Shown here one piece after another: positions 24,883-33,432 of a DNA stretch of 44,845 bases. Position numbers and translations under genes: made by a program. Each line of letters opens with the position of its first letter. Position 1 is the first letter of the stretch. Below the pieces are notes generated by a model. The model was given only the letters and a program-made list of their open reading frames with translations. It was not told where the DNA came from and searched no databases. Source of the DNA: DASUTB01 sp036374835. Its GTDB lineage: Bacteria; Actinomycetota; Actinomycetes; Jiangellales; Jiangellaceae. Where the stretch lies: positions 1-44,845 of the forward strand of contig DASUTB010000007.1 in assembly GCA_036374835.1 (NCBI GenBank), read 5' to 3'.

Positions 24883-26196
24883 TCAGCCAACGGCCGAGTC
24901 GAGTATGATTTCGATCTCGCGCTCGGCACCGTTGTTACTGCGGACCACGAGCGTGACGTCGTCCCCGGGCTGATGCGATCGCAGCGCAACAACCAGCTCT
25001 TCGGCGGTGCGGACCACGCGGCCCTCCAGTTCGACGATCACGTCGCCGGGCACGATCCCGGCCTGCTCGGCGGGGCCACCTGGCGTGACACCGGGTCTAT
25101 CGTCCGTGGCCGCCGCCACGCGGGCACCGGGCCCGGAGAAGCTCGGATCGAGCCGCACACCCATGACCGGGTACACGGCCTCGCCGTGCTCGATGATCTG
25201 CTGCGCGGTGCGGCGCGCCTGATCGATGGGGATCGCGAAGCCGAGCCCGATGCTGCCCGGGTTCGGGCCCAGGCTCATTGTCGCGATCGCGGAGGTGACG
25301 CCGACCACCCGGCCGGAACTGTCGACGAGCGGGCCGCCGGAGTTGCCCGGGTTGATCGCGGCATCGGTCTGTAGCGCGTTGATGAACGCCGTATCGTCTC
25401 GCCCGCCCGCCGTGACGGGCCGGTCGACCGCCGAGAGGATGCCGCTGGTGACGGTGCCCTCCAGGCCCAGCGGGCTACCGATCGCAAGGACGGTATCCCC
25501 GACGGACAGAGTGGACGGGTCGCCGAGAACGACCGGTCGCAGGTCGGTACGATCGACCTCCAGCACGGCCAGGTCGTATGTCGGGCTGGCGCCGACGAGC
25601 TCAGCCTCCTCGCGCCGGCCGTCGCTGAAGATCAGCTCGACATCTTCCGACGCTTCGGCGATCACATGGTTGTTGGTCAGAATGTGGCCGTCATCCGAGA
25701 TCACGAACCCCGAACCGGACGCCGACCCGGCCTCGACCGAGACGACGCTGGGCATCACCGAGTCGGCCACGCCGGACATCGTGACCGGTGCTTGCTGCGT
25801 AGCAGGGTCCGCGCCGAGGCGGGTGATGACGGTTCTCTCCCCGGTGCCATCGGCCAGAATGGCCGTCGTCACAGCCCCTATGGCGCCCGCGACGATCGCG
25901 ATCGCCGTGCCGACGGCGAGCATAGTTCCACCGGACGGCCCGATCCGCTCGCGTTCCCGGCGGTGGGCAGGACGTGGCCGTCGCATCGGGTCGTCGTCCC
26001 AGATCGAGTCCGGAACACCGAACGGGTCGGCAGCGGCGTCCACGGACCAGGGATCGGGCGCGTCCCAGGGCAGGGTATATCTGTCGGCGACCCGGCTGCG
26101 GTCGTACGTCTCGTGGCCGTTCCGAACGGATGGGCTCGCTACGATGCCGTCCGGGCGGGACCATCCTGCTTGAGGTGGACCTGGCCTGAAAACCAT
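24883..26196 (-). CDS. htrA: HtrA/DegP-like serine protease with PDZ domain
   Basis: Membrane-anchored envelope protease of 437 aa. A cytoplasmic N-terminal segment of about 90 residues (Asp/Pro/Arg-rich) precedes one transmembrane helix (92-114), a trypsin-like domain with triad His177 (TNNHVIA), Asp208 (TYDLAVL) and Ser286 (GNSGGPL), and a C-terminal PDZ domain (about 338-432). ATG 26196 has GGGAG 6 nt upstream. It degrades or senses misfolded envelope proteins under SigE control in related actinobacteria. The 112-nt gap to the RseB-like gene contains a short AGGCG/CGCCT hairpin only. Confidence 0.93.
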   Translation of the reverse strand: MVFRPGPPQAGWSRPDGIVASPSVRNGHETYDRSRVADRYTLPWDAPDPWSVDAAADPFGVPDSIWDDDPMRRPRPAHRRERERIGPSGGTMLAVGTAIAIVAGAIGAVTTAILADGTGERTVITRLGADPATQQAPVTMSGVADSVMPSVVSVEAGSASGSGFVISDDGHILTNNHVIAEASEDVELIFSDGRREEAELVGASPTYDLAVLEVDRTDLRPVVLGDPSTLSVGDTVLAIGSPLGLEGTVTSGILSAVDRPVTAGGRDDTAFINALQTDAAINPGNSGGPLVDSSGRVVGVTSAIATMSLGPNPGSIGLGFAIPIDQARRTAQQIIEHGEAVYPVMGVRLDPSFSGPGARVAAATDDRPGVTPGGPAEQAGIVPGDVIVELEGRVVRTAEELVVALRSHQPGDDVTLVVRSNNGAEREIEIILDSAVG

Positions 26197-26308
26197 GCCG
26201 AACTCCCGTCATCGCGTCGATGGTTCCCGCATGCCATGGACAGCGAGCCGAACAGGCGCGTACGCCTAGAGCCGTTGACCACCTCCCACAGGTCGGCTTG
26301 AGACGACG

Positions 26309-27391
26309 TCAGTCGAAAGGATTGACCCAGGACATCAATCGTTGCGCACCACGGCCCACCCGAGCCAGCAAACCGGAAGATTCGCCGGCTTCCGGTGGCA
26401 TTGCGGTCAAGACGGCGTCGACCATGGCGGGGGCGTCGGTTATCACTGTTACGACATACCCCTGCGACTCCCATACAAACCGCGTCGGCGGGCCTGGCGC
26501 CCGGTAATACACGCCGTCGCCGGCCTCGTGCACGGTGAACCCGGCAACGGCGTCGGTGTCCAGCCGTCCCGGCTGTTCGAACACCGACATCGCACCAACG
26601 CCGTCGGTGTAGCTGAGCTGAATCGCCGATCCGACCTCTTTGGCCTCGTAGAGGGTGAGACCGGATGCCAGCGTGCTCGGGCACGTCCATCCCGCCGCCC
26701 GCAGATGGTCGAGATCCGTGTTGCCGAGCGTCTTCGCCCGCTCCGACCAGGTCGGCGATTCCCGGCCGGTGAGGTCGGCACGTGCCACGCCGTCATCGGA
26801 GAACGTGATGTCGACGAACGCGCTTGCCCGCACCACCATGCCGGAATCGTCGTAGACTTCCCGTCGCAGCGGCAACGCCGTCTCCTCGTCGAGCCAGAGC
26901 CGGGCGACCACGGTGCCGTTGTGGCGGAGCGCGTCGATGACGACGGTGCCGCGTCCTGCGATGTCCGCGGTGCCGCTGACCGCCAGCGTATGCGCGTCGG
27001 TGAGCATGTCCATCGGTCCGGCCGACGCCAGCCACGCGGCACTGTCGGGCGGGTCCACGCGTGCGGCCTCCGCCGAGCCGTGTGGCCGGACCACCGTGGA
27101 GCCGCCCGCCGGGTGCTCGACGTCGGCCATCATGCTCGTGGACGCGGATGGGTCGGTCGCCGACCACGCCGCCACGAACTGCGTTCCCGAGTACGAGATG
27201 AGCGACGGTGCGGTCATCGCCCGCGCGAGCATCTCCAGCGCGTACGAATCGCTCGTCGACCGCTCGGTCTGTGCCGACGCCGAGGGCAGAGCCGAACCCG
27301 ACGAGAGAACCGATCCGGACAACAAGATCGTGCCGCCGAGCACGGCAAGCGTGATGACGACAACGCGCGGTGCCAGGGCCGGGACCATCAC
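26309..27391 (-). CDS. RseB-like sigma-E regulatory protein
   Basis: Exported protein of 360 aa with an N-terminal signal or anchor (about 8-30). The region YALEMLARAMTAPSLISYSGTQFV and the following beta-rich stretch with LWLDEETALPLRREVYD fit the MucB/RseB N-terminal fold related to LolA. The C-terminal domain (about 240-330) with VWESQGYVVTVITDAP is typical of MucB/RseB C-terminal domains. Its ATG overlaps the rseA stop as ATGA, so it is co-translated with the anti-sigma factor and probably modulates its release of SigE. Confidence 0.82.
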   Translation of the reverse strand: MMVPALAPRVVVITLAVLGGTILLSGSVLSSGSALPSASAQTERSTSDSYALEMLARAMTAPSLISYSGTQFVAAWSATDPSASTSMMADVEHPAGGSTVVRPHGSAEAARVDPPDSAAWLASAGPMDMLTDAHTLAVSGTADIAGRGTVVIDALRHNGTVVARLWLDEETALPLRREVYDDSGMVVRASAFVDITFSDDGVARADLTGRESPTWSERAKTLGNTDLDHLRAAGWTCPSTLASGLTLYEAKEVGSAIQLSYTDGVGAMSVFEQPGRLDTDAVAGFTVHEAGDGVYYRAPGPPTRFVWESQGYVVTVITDAPAMVDAVLTAMPPEAGESSGLLARVGRGAQRLMSWVNPFD

Positions 27392-27975
27392 TTGTCCGGT
27401 CCCATCGGACCGATCATCCCCCCTGTCCCGCGCTGGCCGCCCGGAACTGTGGACACCAGGATCGCCGCCGGATCGAGGAACGGCAGTGTGCCCGCCGACC
27501 GGGCATGCTCGATCGAGAACCGGTCGAACTCGGGCTCTACGACCTCCGACGGTGCGTCCTGCGCACCTGGACCGCCCAGGCCGGCGAGCAGCACGGTCAG
27601 CGCAGCGACGGAGAACACGCTGCCGACCGCGAGCCGGGCGCTACGGCGTGCTAGCGGCCGGCCCCGGCCGCTGGCCTGATCGCCGGCGTCGTACTCGGCC
27701 GGCCAGCTTGCGACGGCCTGCGCTGTCGCGGGAAAGGGTCGCCGTTGCGGCGGAAACGGGCCTCCCGGCTCAGCGATGGCGTGCAGCTTGGCGACGAAGC
27801 CGGGTGACGGCTCGACGTCACCTAGATCACGCAGCGTGGACTTGATCTCTCGCTCGGCGCTGACCAGGGCCCGGCACGACGCGCACCGGGTGAGGTGAGC
27901 CAGAACCTGGTCGCGGGTGTTGTCGTCGAGCTGGTCGTCGACTAACGACGTGACGCGTTCGCCCAGATGTTTCAC
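27388..27975 (-). CDS. rseA: Zinc-finger anti-sigma factor (RseA-like)
   Basis: Anti-sigma factor of 195 aa. The N-terminal ZAS domain has His27-x3-Cys31-x2-Cys34 (HLTRCASC) that binds zinc and the cognate sigma factor. A single transmembrane helix (about 113-133) and an extracytoplasmic tail follow. ATG overlaps the sigE stop (ATGA) and its stop overlaps the RseB-like start, giving a tightly coupled sigE-rseA-rseB unit. Confidence 0.9.
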   Translation of the reverse strand: MKHLGERVTSLVDDQLDDNTRDQVLAHLTRCASCRALVSAEREIKSTLRDLGDVEPSPGFVAKLHAIAEPGGPFPPQRRPFPATAQAVASWPAEYDAGDQASGRGRPLARRSARLAVGSVFSVAALTVLLAGLGGPGAQDAPSEVVEPEFDRFSIEHARSAGTLPFLDPAAILVSTVPGGQRGTGGMIGPMGPDK

Positions 27976-28772
27976 TGTGCCGCCTCCCCTCGGTCCTCCG
28001 ATTCGGCGCCGGTCATCGATTCGTCACCGGCCGGCGCGGCGTCGGTCGCGGACGCGCCGCCGGCGCGCTTGTGCGGTGCCCGGTGCTCGAGCGCTTCGCG
28101 CAGTTGAGCGCGCCCGCGATGGATCCTGCTGCGTACCGTGCCCAGCTTGATGTCGAGCGTGGCCGCGATCTCCTCGTACGACAGTCCTTCGATGTCACAC
28201 AGTACGACGGCGGCGCGGAAGTCGGGCGCCAACTCGTCCAGCGCCGCCTGGACGTCGGCGTCGAGCATCTTGTCGATGAGGGCACGGTCGGGCGTGGGCT
28301 CACGGCCAGAAAGCCGGTCCGCCGCGTCGTCGGCCAGGGCGTCGAACCGGATCCGTTGCTTGCGCCGGACCTGGTCGAGAAACAGGTTCGTGGTGATGCG
28401 GTGCAGCCAGCCTTCGAACGTGCCTGGCTTATACGACGACAGCGACCGGAACACACGGATGAACACGTCCTGGGTGAGATCCTCGGCATCGTGCCGGTTC
28501 CCGGTCAGCCGATAGGCGAGACGGAAGACCCGCCCCGAGTGCTCCCGGACCACTTCGTCCCACGTCGGCGGCGTCCATCCGGCGGGCACGTCGAATCGTG
28601 CGGCGTCGTCCTCCCGCTGCGCAGCGGCGTCGCGCCGGGTGGATGTGTCGCCAGAGCGCTGCGCAGGCACCGGACCGGTCGCGCCGCCCTCCCCGGGCGT
28701 TGCGGACTCGGAGCGATCAGGCACGTGGAAACCTCTCTCACCGGGGCGCGTGCGAACGAACACTGACTCCAT
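27972..28772 (-). CDS. sigE: ECF sigma factor SigE
   Basis: Extracytoplasmic-function sigma factor of about 266 aa. A Ser/Thr/Asp-rich N-terminal extension (1-65) precedes sigma region 2 (about 76-142, with RLTGNRHDAEDLTQDVF and GWLHRITTNLFLD) and region 4 (about 172-226, with YEEIAATLDIKLGTVRSRI). ATG 28772 is chosen; its ribosome-binding site is weak, and related sigE genes use several starts. The position next to rseA, htrA and tatB and divergent from an O-methyltransferase matches the M. tuberculosis sigE locus. Confidence 0.93.
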   Translation of the reverse strand: MESVFVRTRPGERGFHVPDRSESATPGEGGATGPVPAQRSGDTSTRRDAAAQREDDAARFDVPAGWTPPTWDEVVREHSGRVFRLAYRLTGNRHDAEDLTQDVFIRVFRSLSSYKPGTFEGWLHRITTNLFLDQVRRKQRIRFDALADDAADRLSGREPTPDRALIDKMLDADVQAALDELAPDFRAAVVLCDIEGLSYEEIAATLDIKLGTVRSRIHRGRAQLREALEHRAPHKRAGGASATDAAPAGDESMTGAESEDRGEAAQ

Positions 28773-28892
28773 CGTGGCCCGTAGCCCCTTTCTTACGTAA
28801 CAGGATCCGGACGACGCATGTTCCCTGCGCGCTGCGCCCACCGACCGGATCTGGAGAAATGGCGTTGTCGCCGCAACACCCATTGACTGAGC

Positions 28893-28919
28893 AACGCGCC
28901 AGGGTGGGGGAACGGTTCC
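28893..28919 (-). promoter_or_regulatory. Candidate ECF-type promoter of sigE
   Basis: On the minus strand, GGAACC (28914-28919) and CGTT (28893-28896) are separated by 17 nt, close to the GGAAC/CGTT pattern of SigE/SigH-class promoters. The -10 lies about 120 nt before the sigE ATG. Autoregulation is inferred. Confidence 0.4.
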
Positions 28920-28988
28920 GTGGAGGTCTAAGCTTCCTCACGAGGCACCGCTTTCCCTAGAGGTGCGGAGGCGACTAAGGAGGGCGTC

Positions 28989-29630
28989 ATCACCGCCGCG
29001 ATCAGCCCAGAGTCGTGGGCCTACGCTGAGAACTTCATCGATGAGGATCCCGATGTCGCGGCCGCCCGCGCCCGCGCCAAGGAAGTGGGCGTCGTGCCGG
29101 TCCTGCCGGGATGTGGTGCCGCGCTGCGCCTGCTGGCAGCGACAATCTCAGCCAAAGCGGTCGTCGAGATCGGCACCGGGACGGGCGTCTCCGGACTGTA
29201 CCTGTTCGGCGGCATGTCCGAATCCGGCGTTCTGACGAGCGTCGACATCGAATCCGAGCACCAACGGCTCGCGCGGGAGGCGTTCGACGATTACGGCATC
29301 GCGCACAACCGTGCTCGGCTGATCAGCGGTGCCGCGCTACAAGTGCTCCCCCGCCTCACCGACAATGCCTATGACCTGGTGTTCTGTGACGGTGACAAGT
29401 CCGAATACGCCGACTACCTCGAAGAAGCCCTGCGGCTGTTGCACCCCGGCGGCATCGTCGCGTTCGACAACTCGCTGTGGCATGACAAGGTCGCCGACCC
29501 GGCTCAGCGCGACCCCGAGACGGTCGCGATCCGCGAGCTCGGCAAGGCTGTGCGAAGCGACGACCGGCTATTGTCGGCGCTGCTCCCGGTCGGAGACGGC
29601 CTGCTGGTCGCGGTCAAGCGATCGGAATGA
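28989..29630 (+). CDS. SAM-dependent O-methyltransferase, possible AUC start
   Basis: Class I methyltransferase of about 213 aa. Motif I is VVEIGTGTGVSGLYLF, then SVDIESEH and YDLVFCDGDKSEYADYLEE, as in small-molecule O-methyltransferases and mycobacterial Rv1220c. The first canonical start (GTG 29085) would cut off a conserved N-terminus (PESWAYAENFIDEDPDVAAARARAKE). Upstream there is no ATG, GTG or TTG before the stop at 28929, but a strong AAGGAGGG at 28977-28984 is followed 4 nt later by ATC at 28989, my proposed start. A point mutation or sequencing error is the alternative. It is divergent from sigE, and its stop lies inside an inverted-repeat element. Confidence 0.8.
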   Translation: MTAAISPESWAYAENFIDEDPDVAAARARAKEVGVVPVLPGCGAALRLLAATISAKAVVEIGTGTGVSGLYLFGGMSESGVLTSVDIESEHQRLAREAFDDYGIAHNRARLISGAALQVLPRLTDNAYDLVFCDGDKSEYADYLEEALRLLHPGGIVAFDNSLWHDKVADPAQRDPETVAIRELGKAVRSDDRLLSALLPVGDGLLVAVKRSE

Positions 29631-29845
29631 CCACGTAAACGCCTCTTCGATCTGCCTAACGACTCGTCGACGGGTCGCTGACAGTTACTTTTGCGCGTCA
29701 CCGAAGTCCAGCACGTCCTCCGCCGAGGTAGACCTATCGGGCGGTCGTCTCGTCGCGGTACCGGAGGGATCCGCAAGAAGTAACGCTTGGCGACCCGTCG
29801 ACGAGTCGTTAGGCATCGCCCGGAGGCGTTTACGTGATCATTCCG
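29625..29845. repeat. 221-bp inverted-repeat element between convergent genes
   Basis: Terminal arms of 22 bp with one mismatch (29625-29646, 29824-29845; head GGAATGA(C/T)CACGTAAACGCC). Subterminal arms of 25 bp are perfect (29655-29679, 29791-29815; GCCTAACGACTCG...). Inner GTTACTT/AAGTAAC is also present. The core of about 100 bp has no gene. The stop codons of both the methyltransferase and pepA lie inside the terminal arms. It resembles a MITE or bidirectional terminator and is related to 36738-36986. Confidence 0.9.
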
Positions 29846-31304
29846 AAGTGAGCCAGTAGAGCAGGGTGCGGACGCCGAACGCGGTGCCGCCCTTGACGAT
29901 CTCGTCCTTGGCGGCGTCCGCGCGGCCGGTACCCGCGATGTCCAGATGAACCCACGGCACGCCGCCCGCGAAGCGCTCGAGGAACAGTGCGGCGGTGATC
30001 GAGCCGCCGCCGACCTTACTGGTCTCGACGTGCGACACGTCCGCGATGTCCGATTCGAGGGCGAAGCGGTAGTCGTCCACCAGCGGCATCCGCCAGAGCC
30101 GCTCACCGGCTGCCTCGCCCGCCTCGGCCAGCTGCGCAGCCAGGTCGTCGGACGTCGCGTACATCGGCGCATGCCAACGTCCGAGGCCAACCGTCGCCGC
30201 GCCGGTCAGCGTCGCGATGTCGATCAGCGCACTCGGTTCGAGGTTCGCCACGGCGTACGCCATCGCGTCGGCGAGCACGAGCCGTCCTTCCGCGTCGGTG
30301 TTGCGCACCTCGACCGTCGTGCCGTCGTACTGCCGGATGACGTCGCTGGGCCGCTGCGCGGACGCGCCGGGCATGTTTTCCGCGGCAGGTATCAGGCCGG
30401 TGACCCGAACCTGGCACTTCATGGCCCGCAAAGCCGACAACACCGCGATCACCACAGCTCCGCCGGACATATCGGTCTTCATCGGCACCATCGAGGTGCG
30501 GGGCTTCAGCGACAACCCGCCGGTATCGAATGTGATGCCCTTACCGACCAGGACGATGTGCCGCTCCGGCACCGTGTCCGAGGGCGTGTAGCCGAGTTGG
30601 ATCAGCCGGGGCGGCCGGTCCGAACCCATCCCGACGCCGAGGATGCCGCCGAACCCGCCGTCGACCAGCGCCTTCTCGTCCCAGATCCGCACCGACAGCC
30701 CCGCGTCGTCGGCCACCTCGGCGGCGCGGTCGGCCAGCCACTGCGGACTCTTGATGTTGGACGGCGTGTGCACCAGGTCGCGACCCAGCCAACCGGCACG
30801 TGCTACGCCGTGGCCGGCGGCGACGGCGTCGTCCCGGTCGTCGCCGGTCAATGCGAGGACGAGCGTGCCGAGCGGCGCCTTGGCCGGTTTGCTGATCCAC
30901 CAGGCATAGCTCGCCAGCGTGGCGCCTTCGATGAACGCGCGGAGCCCGGCGTCACCTGCGGTCGCCGTCACCGCGCTGACCACCCGCTCGAGCCCACGGG
31001 CCTTGCGGGCCAGCGCGGCGCCGGCACGCCGGTAGTCGCGCGGGGAGCCGTCGCCCACCCCGACCAGCAGCACGCGTCCCTCCGGGCCCGGTACGGCGAC
31101 GGCCTCACCGGCCTTGCCCTTCGCCTTCGCCACGTCCAACGCCGCGAATACATCGACCGAGTCGGGCAGGTCCGGCGAACCCGGGCCGAGCACCGGCGAG
31201 TCGTCTCCCGGGAAGACCGCGATGGCGAACGCCTCGCCGTCCAGTTCACCGAGGCCGGAAGCCGTGCTCTCTATCGTGGTAGGGCGAATGTCGGTGATGG
31301 GCAC
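29838..31304 (-). CDS. pepA: Leucyl aminopeptidase (M17, PepA)
   Basis: Cytosolic metallo-aminopeptidase of 488 aa. The C-terminal catalytic domain contains the metal-binding and catalytic residues in GKGITFDTGGLSLKP (Lys255, Asp260, Lys267) and the M17 signature NTDAEGRL (335-342). The N-terminal third is the variable M17 domain. GTG 31304 is chosen because GAAGGAG lies about 10 nt upstream. The final TGA is part of the terminal arm of the inverted-repeat element downstream. Confidence 0.93.
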   Translation of the reverse strand: MPITDIRPTTIESTASGLGELDGEAFAIAVFPGDDSPVLGPGSPDLPDSVDVFAALDVAKAKGKAGEAVAVPGPEGRVLLVGVGDGSPRDYRRAGAALARKARGLERVVSAVTATAGDAGLRAFIEGATLASYAWWISKPAKAPLGTLVLALTGDDRDDAVAAGHGVARAGWLGRDLVHTPSNIKSPQWLADRAAEVADDAGLSVRIWDEKALVDGGFGGILGVGMGSDRPPRLIQLGYTPSDTVPERHIVLVGKGITFDTGGLSLKPRTSMVPMKTDMSGGAVVIAVLSALRAMKCQVRVTGLIPAAENMPGASAQRPSDVIRQYDGTTVEVRNTDAEGRLVLADAMAYAVANLEPSALIDIATLTGAATVGLGRWHAPMYATSDDLAAQLAEAGEAAGERLWRMPLVDDYRFALESDIADVSHVETSKVGGGSITAALFLERFAGGVPWVHLDIAGTGRADAAKDEIVKGGTAFGVRTLLYWLTSE

Positions 31305-31350
31305 CCAGGGGTCTCCTTCGGTCGGACGGCGTGGACGGCTGCGGACACGC

Positions 31351-31387
31351 GGGTGGCCCCGGCCAGCGGAACCGGCCAGGGCCACCC
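31351..31387 (-). terminator. Strong hairpin after the DUF3117 gene
   Basis: GGGTGGCCC (31351-31359) pairs perfectly with GGGCCACCC (31379-31387), with an inner CGGCC/GGCC helix. It lies between the DUF3117 stop and pepA on the minus strand. It is a probable terminator without a U-tract. Confidence 0.65.
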
Positions 31388-31406
31388 CCGTTATTCATGC
31401 CACCGG

Positions 31407-31574
31407 CTAGCCGACGGCTACCTTCAGCGCCTCTCCGAGCGCGTTGGCCTCGTCGGCCGTCAACTCGACGACGAGCCGTCCACCGCCTTCGAGCGGAACC
31501 CGCATTACGATTCCGCGACCCTCTTTGGTGACCTCCAGCGGTCCGTCGCCAGTCCGCGGCTTCATAGCCGCCAT
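31407..31574 (-). CDS. DUF3117 family small protein
   Basis: A 55-residue protein, MAAMKPRTGDGPLEV... ending ALGEALKVAVG, which I recognise as DUF3117 (M. tuberculosis Rv1211 type), highly conserved in actinobacteria and of unknown function. GGAAGGGG lies about 8 nt before ATG 31574. A GATAAT hexamer on the minus strand (31656-31661) is a possible -10 element about 80 nt upstream. It is followed by a strong hairpin and then pepA, so it is probably its own transcript. Confidence 0.9.
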   Translation of the reverse strand: MAAMKPRTGDGPLEVTKEGRGIVMRVPLEGGGRLVVELTADEANALGEALKVAVG

Positions 31575-31757
31575 CCGCGCACCCCTTCCTCATTTGGCAC
31601 ACGCGTGAACCCCCGGTCGTCGCAGGGACGGTTCCACGCGCGTCACGTTGGACCTATTATCCCGCATCGTGGCGCCCGGCGATACGCGAGGTCGTAGCAC
31701 TCTATGGTGGCGGGGTGCCTCCGTCATGACAGGACACGACCAGGCAGGATATCCAGT

Positions 31758-32579
31758 GTGAACGCCAGATCCGCCCTGTTCGACCTCTACGGCGACCACC
31801 TGCGGTCCCGTGGCGGACGCGCGCGGATTGCGTCGCTGGTTCAGTTGCTCGCGCCGCTCGGAATCGCGGCTCCAGCGGTTCGTACCGCGGTGTCGCGTAT
31901 GGTGCGGCAGGGCTGGCTCTCCCCGACGAAGGTGGATGGTGCAGCCGGATACAAGCTGACCGCGCGCGCCGAGCGCCGCCTCGACAACGCCGCAGCGCGT
32001 ATCTACCGCACCACGTCCAACGACGAGTGGAACGGCCAGTGGCACCTCGTCATCCCATCCCGGCCGTCGGACCGGGCAAGCCGAGAGCGGTTGCGGGCGA
32101 ATCTGACCTACCTCGGCTACGCACCGCTGGGGGACGGCACGTGGCTCGCTGCCCGGCCCTCGCCGGAACTCGACGCGATGCTCTCGGCCGAGAACCTCAG
32201 GGCCGAGCGTTTCGTCGCCCGCAACGAGAACGACGACGCCCATCTCGTTCGCCGCGCCTGGGACGTGCCTGCGATCGCGGCTTCCTACCGGAAGTGGTTG
32301 CAGCAGGCGACTGATCTGGTGAACGACCTGCCGGACGATCCGCCGGACGAGCATGCGTTCGCCACGCGCAGCATGCTGGTACACGAATGGCGCAAGTTCT
32401 TGTTCACCGACCCGGGCCTGCCCCGGATCCTGTTGCCGGACGACTGGCCCGCCGACGACGCGGCCGCGTACTTCGACGCGGCGGCGGCCCGACTCCTGCC
32501 CGCCGCGGCACGATTCGTGGAGCACTGCTTGCGCAATGGGAACTCGATCAGCGCACCGAGCAGAGGAGCTCAGAAGTGA
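31758..32579 (+). CDS. PaaX-family transcriptional regulator
   Basis: Regulator of 273 aa. The N-terminal winged helix (about 1-75) contains SALFDLYGDHLRSRGG, APAVRTAVSRMVRQGWL and GYKLT; the central domain has WHLVIPSRPSDRASRERLRANLTYLGYAPLGDGTWLA and the C-terminal domain the DPGLPRILLPDDW block typical of PaaX. PaaX proteins repress phenylacetate catabolism and sense phenylacetyl-CoA. GTG 31758 is preceded by AGGAT at 7 nt. The stop overlaps the next start (GTGA), which links it to the crotonase. Confidence 0.9.
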   Translation: MNARSALFDLYGDHLRSRGGRARIASLVQLLAPLGIAAPAVRTAVSRMVRQGWLSPTKVDGAAGYKLTARAERRLDNAAARIYRTTSNDEWNGQWHLVIPSRPSDRASRERLRANLTYLGYAPLGDGTWLAARPSPELDAMLSAENLRAERFVARNENDDAHLVRRAWDVPAIAASYRKWLQQATDLVNDLPDDPPDEHAFATRSMLVHEWRKFLFTDPGLPRILLPDDWPADDAAAYFDAAAARLLPAAARFVEHCLRNGNSISAPSRGAQK

Positions 32580-33358
32580 CCGTTTCGTACACGCTCGACG
32601 CAGGCGTTGCCACGATCACAATCGACCGCCCGGACTCCATGAACAGCCTCGACACCGAGACCAAGGTCGCGCTGCGGGACGCCGCGCTGCGCGCGGCCGA
32701 CGACGCCGAGGCGCGCGCCGTCGTACTGACCGGCTCGGGCCGGGCGTTCTGCGTCGGGCAGGACCTCAACGAGCATGCCGAGAACCTGGCGGCCGACGCG
32801 ACGAGCCTGCGGGTCACGATCCGCGAGCACTACAATCCAACGGTCACGGCGCTGGCCACGATGCCCAAGCCGGTCATCGCGGCGGTCAACGGGGTCGCCG
32901 CCGGCGCGGGCGCATCCCTTGCGTTCGCCTGCGACTTTCGGATCGTGGCCGACTCGGCCGGATTCAACCTCGCGTTCGCGGCGATCGGGCTGTCCGGAGA
33001 CACCGGCTCGACGTGGACGTTGCCCCGCCTCATCGGGTGGGCCAAGGCTCGCGAACTTCTGATGCTCCCTCGCACGGTCTCCGCCGAGGAGGCTCTCGCG
33101 CTGGGCTTGGCCACCGAGGTCGTCCCGGCCGCAAAGGTCCCGACGCGCGCGGCCGAGCTAGCCGCTCAGCTCGCGGCCGGCCCGACCGTCGCGTACGCCG
33201 CGATTCGCGCCGGACTCGAATACAGCTCCACGCACACGTTGGAGGAGGCGTTGGAGCGGGAGGCCGAACTGATGAGCGAGACCGCCGACACGTCCGATCA
33301 CCGCAACGCGGTGACCGCCTTCCTCAACAAACAGGCCCCGACCTTCCACGGAGAATGA
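32576..33358 (+). CDS. Enoyl-CoA hydratase/isomerase, PaaG-like
   Basis: Crotonase-fold enzyme of 260 aa. Oxyanion-hole segments are GRAFCVGQDLNE and NGVAAGAGASLAFACDFRI. Asp in GLSGDTGSTW lies where PaaG has its catalytic Asp, and the tail AFLNKQAPTFHGE also resembles PaaG, the epoxyphenylacetyl-CoA isomerase. Coupling to a PaaX gene supports a phenylacetate-type role, but no other paa genes are in view, so a general enoyl-CoA hydratase remains possible. GTG 32576 has AGAGGAG 7 nt upstream. Confidence 0.86.
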   Translation: MTVSYTLDAGVATITIDRPDSMNSLDTETKVALRDAALRAADDAEARAVVLTGSGRAFCVGQDLNEHAENLAADATSLRVTIREHYNPTVTALATMPKPVIAAVNGVAAGAGASLAFACDFRIVADSAGFNLAFAAIGLSGDTGSTWTLPRLIGWAKARELLMLPRTVSAEEALALGLATEVVPAAKVPTRAAELAAQLAAGPTVAYAAIRAGLEYSSTHTLEEALEREAELMSETADTSDHRNAVTAFLNKQAPTFHGE

Positions 33359-33364
33359 CAACAT

Positions 33365-33400
33365 GCGGGCGCTTCGCCCCGCCTTATCCCCACCAGGGTC
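33365..33400. terminator. TTCG-loop hairpin between convergent genes
   Basis: GCGGG/CCCGC (33365-33369, 33378-33382) around a CTTCG loop is followed by CCCCACC and GGTC. It closely resembles 17005-17036. Its place between the crotonase and the convergent DivIVA-like gene suits a bidirectional terminator. Confidence 0.5.
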
Positions 33401-33432
33401 GCCTTCGCAGACCACGTACCTTCGGCTCGCCG

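Noticed and set aside
29946..31697. Open frame of about 580 codons antisense to pepA and DUF3117
   Set aside because: No domain; opposite to a complete M17 peptidase.
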